The notes below the pieces were generated by a model, which saw only the letters and a program-made list of their open reading frames with translations, ran no database searches and had not been told where the DNA came from. Source: Candidatus Woesearchaeota archaeon (GTDB lineage: Archaea > Nanobdellota > Nanobdellia > Woesearchaeales > CG1-02-33-12). Taken from it: a stretch of DNA of 5,210 bases. Positions 4,631 through 5,210 of this stretch are shown here, in pieces (the first letter of the stretch is position 1; each line of letters opens with the position of its first letter). Where the stretch lies: contig JAFCEA010000043.1 in the NCBI GenBank assembly GCA_017609385.1, positions 1 through 5,210 on the forward strand, in the 5' to 3' direction. The position numbers and the translations under genes are program-made.

Positions 4631-5210
4631 TGGCAGATAGCACAGGACAAGCAGATATAAGAGGATTAAATATTAACAAGTTAGCAACAGGCTTCGCAGA
4701 AGAATATCCAAGCCCATTAAGAAGTATAATTCGTTCTTCATCTACTAGTTCAAGAGAATTAAGATGGTGGAAAAAGACAGCTGGTTTTATTGATACAACT
4801 GACACTTCAGGAATGACTGCCTCAAGAATTGGTTATCAGGCAGAGGGTTCTTTACCAGAAGTTATTTCTCAAACTATGACAAGACAAACTTCATATATTA
4901 AAATCTTTAAAGCAAACTCTCAAGCTATTTCTGAAGAAGATAAAAAAGATAGTGACCCAGATATTTATGCAGCTCACGTTAGAGATATTGTTCGAGCAAT
5001 CCAAAGACAAGTAGAACAGAGGATATATGATGTTGTTGGAGAGGCTACAACAAGCGGAACACCAAACCCTACAAATGTGCCAACTGCAGCTGCAACAGCT
5101 GACGGATGGAATGATACTGCAACAGGAGATCCTATCGCAGACATTAACTCAGGAATAGAAAGCTTAAAATTATACTCTTATGACACTTCAAATATTTATA
5201 TTTGTATGAA
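4630..5210 (+). CDS. Major capsid protein, HK97 fold (3' end outside window)
   Basis: The frame is open from the ATG at 4630 to the window edge, giving the first 193 residues. The N-arm (1-45) leads to the paired Trp at 46-47. An E-loop-like strand region follows (RIGYQAEGSLPEVISQTMTR, 66-85), then SYIKIFKANSQAISEEDKKD (88-107) leading into the long spine helix DIYAAHVRDIVRAIQRQVEQ (111-130). A Thr/Pro-rich loop then leads to DPIADINSGIESLKLYSYD (167-185) and the strand NIYICM, as in the P-domain of HK97-type shells. This protein builds the icosahedral head. There is no long N-terminal scaffold (delta) domain, so a separate scaffold is expected. The ATG overlaps the micro-ORF stop; the MAD start matches the 450 and 1329 genes. 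Low third-position G+C (about 19%) fits a highly expressed gene. Confidence 0.85.
   Translation, partial: MADSTGQADIRGLNINKLATGFAEEYPSPLRSIIRSSSTSSRELRWWKKTAGFIDTTDTSGMTASRIGYQAEGSLPEVISQTMTRQTSYIKIFKANSQAISEEDKKDSDPDIYAAHVRDIVRAIQRQVEQRIYDVVGEATTSGTPNPTNVPTAAATADGWNDTATGDPIADINSGIESLKLYSYDTSNIYICM

Noticed and set aside
4157..4805. Minus-strand open frames at 4157-4351 and 4554-4805
   Set aside because: Antisense shadows of the decoration and capsid genes, without a promoter or ribosome-binding site.
1..5210. CRISPR array, tRNA, rRNA, insertion sequence or attachment site
   Set aside because: I saw no regularly spaced repeats, tRNA-like cloverleaf, terminal inverted repeats or transposase, and the window is almost fully occupied by protein genes.

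Overview
The window looks like part of the virion-morphogenesis region of a tailed (HK97-fold, Caudoviricetes-type) virus or provirus of an archaeon. The archaeal call rests on two matching promoters. Each has a TTTAAATA TATA box exactly 21 nt before an ATG, with the same ACAAA element just upstream, which implies leaderless or nearly leaderless transcripts. Arginine is mostly AGA, ATA isoleucine is common and the DNA is A+T-rich. A DPANN-type host (Woesearchaeota/Pacearchaeota-like) would fit this promoter style, but that is inference; no host gene is visible.

Layout: all genes are on the + strand and nearly touching. Promoter 1 (41-55) drives a block of eight genes: a probable head-tail connector (77-448), a beta-rich virion or surface protein (450-887), a staphylococcal-nuclease-fold protein (889-1329), the portal protein (1329-2423), a two-membrane-segment protein with an acidic helical tail (2423-3427), a 63-residue membrane hairpin (3430-3621) and two small charged helical proteins (3644-3922 and 3924-4112). 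Promoter 2 (4134-4148) drives a second block: a DUF2190-like capsid decoration protein (4170-4586), a 14-codon acidic micro-ORF (4586-4630) and the HK97-like major capsid protein, which runs off the right edge (4630-5210).

How the genes fit together: major capsid and decoration proteins form the shell, the portal sits at one vertex and the connector docks on it. The small coiled-coil proteins are the best candidates for a scaffold, because no scaffold or maturation protease is otherwise recognisable between portal and capsid. The membrane proteins could act in genome entry or in release. Within each block almost every gene starts inside, or 1-2 nt after, the previous stop codon, pointing to translation by coupling and reinitiation. 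The exception is 3644-3922, which has a full consensus Shine-Dalgarno sequence. The high-output block has its own promoter, a common way to make more capsid than portal.

Most noteworthy: a nuclease-fold gene inside the head genes with one metal-ligand position changed, the micro-ORF chained by TAATG junctions between decoration and capsid genes, the duplicated promoter geometry, and a run of uncharacterised small proteins between portal and capsid.
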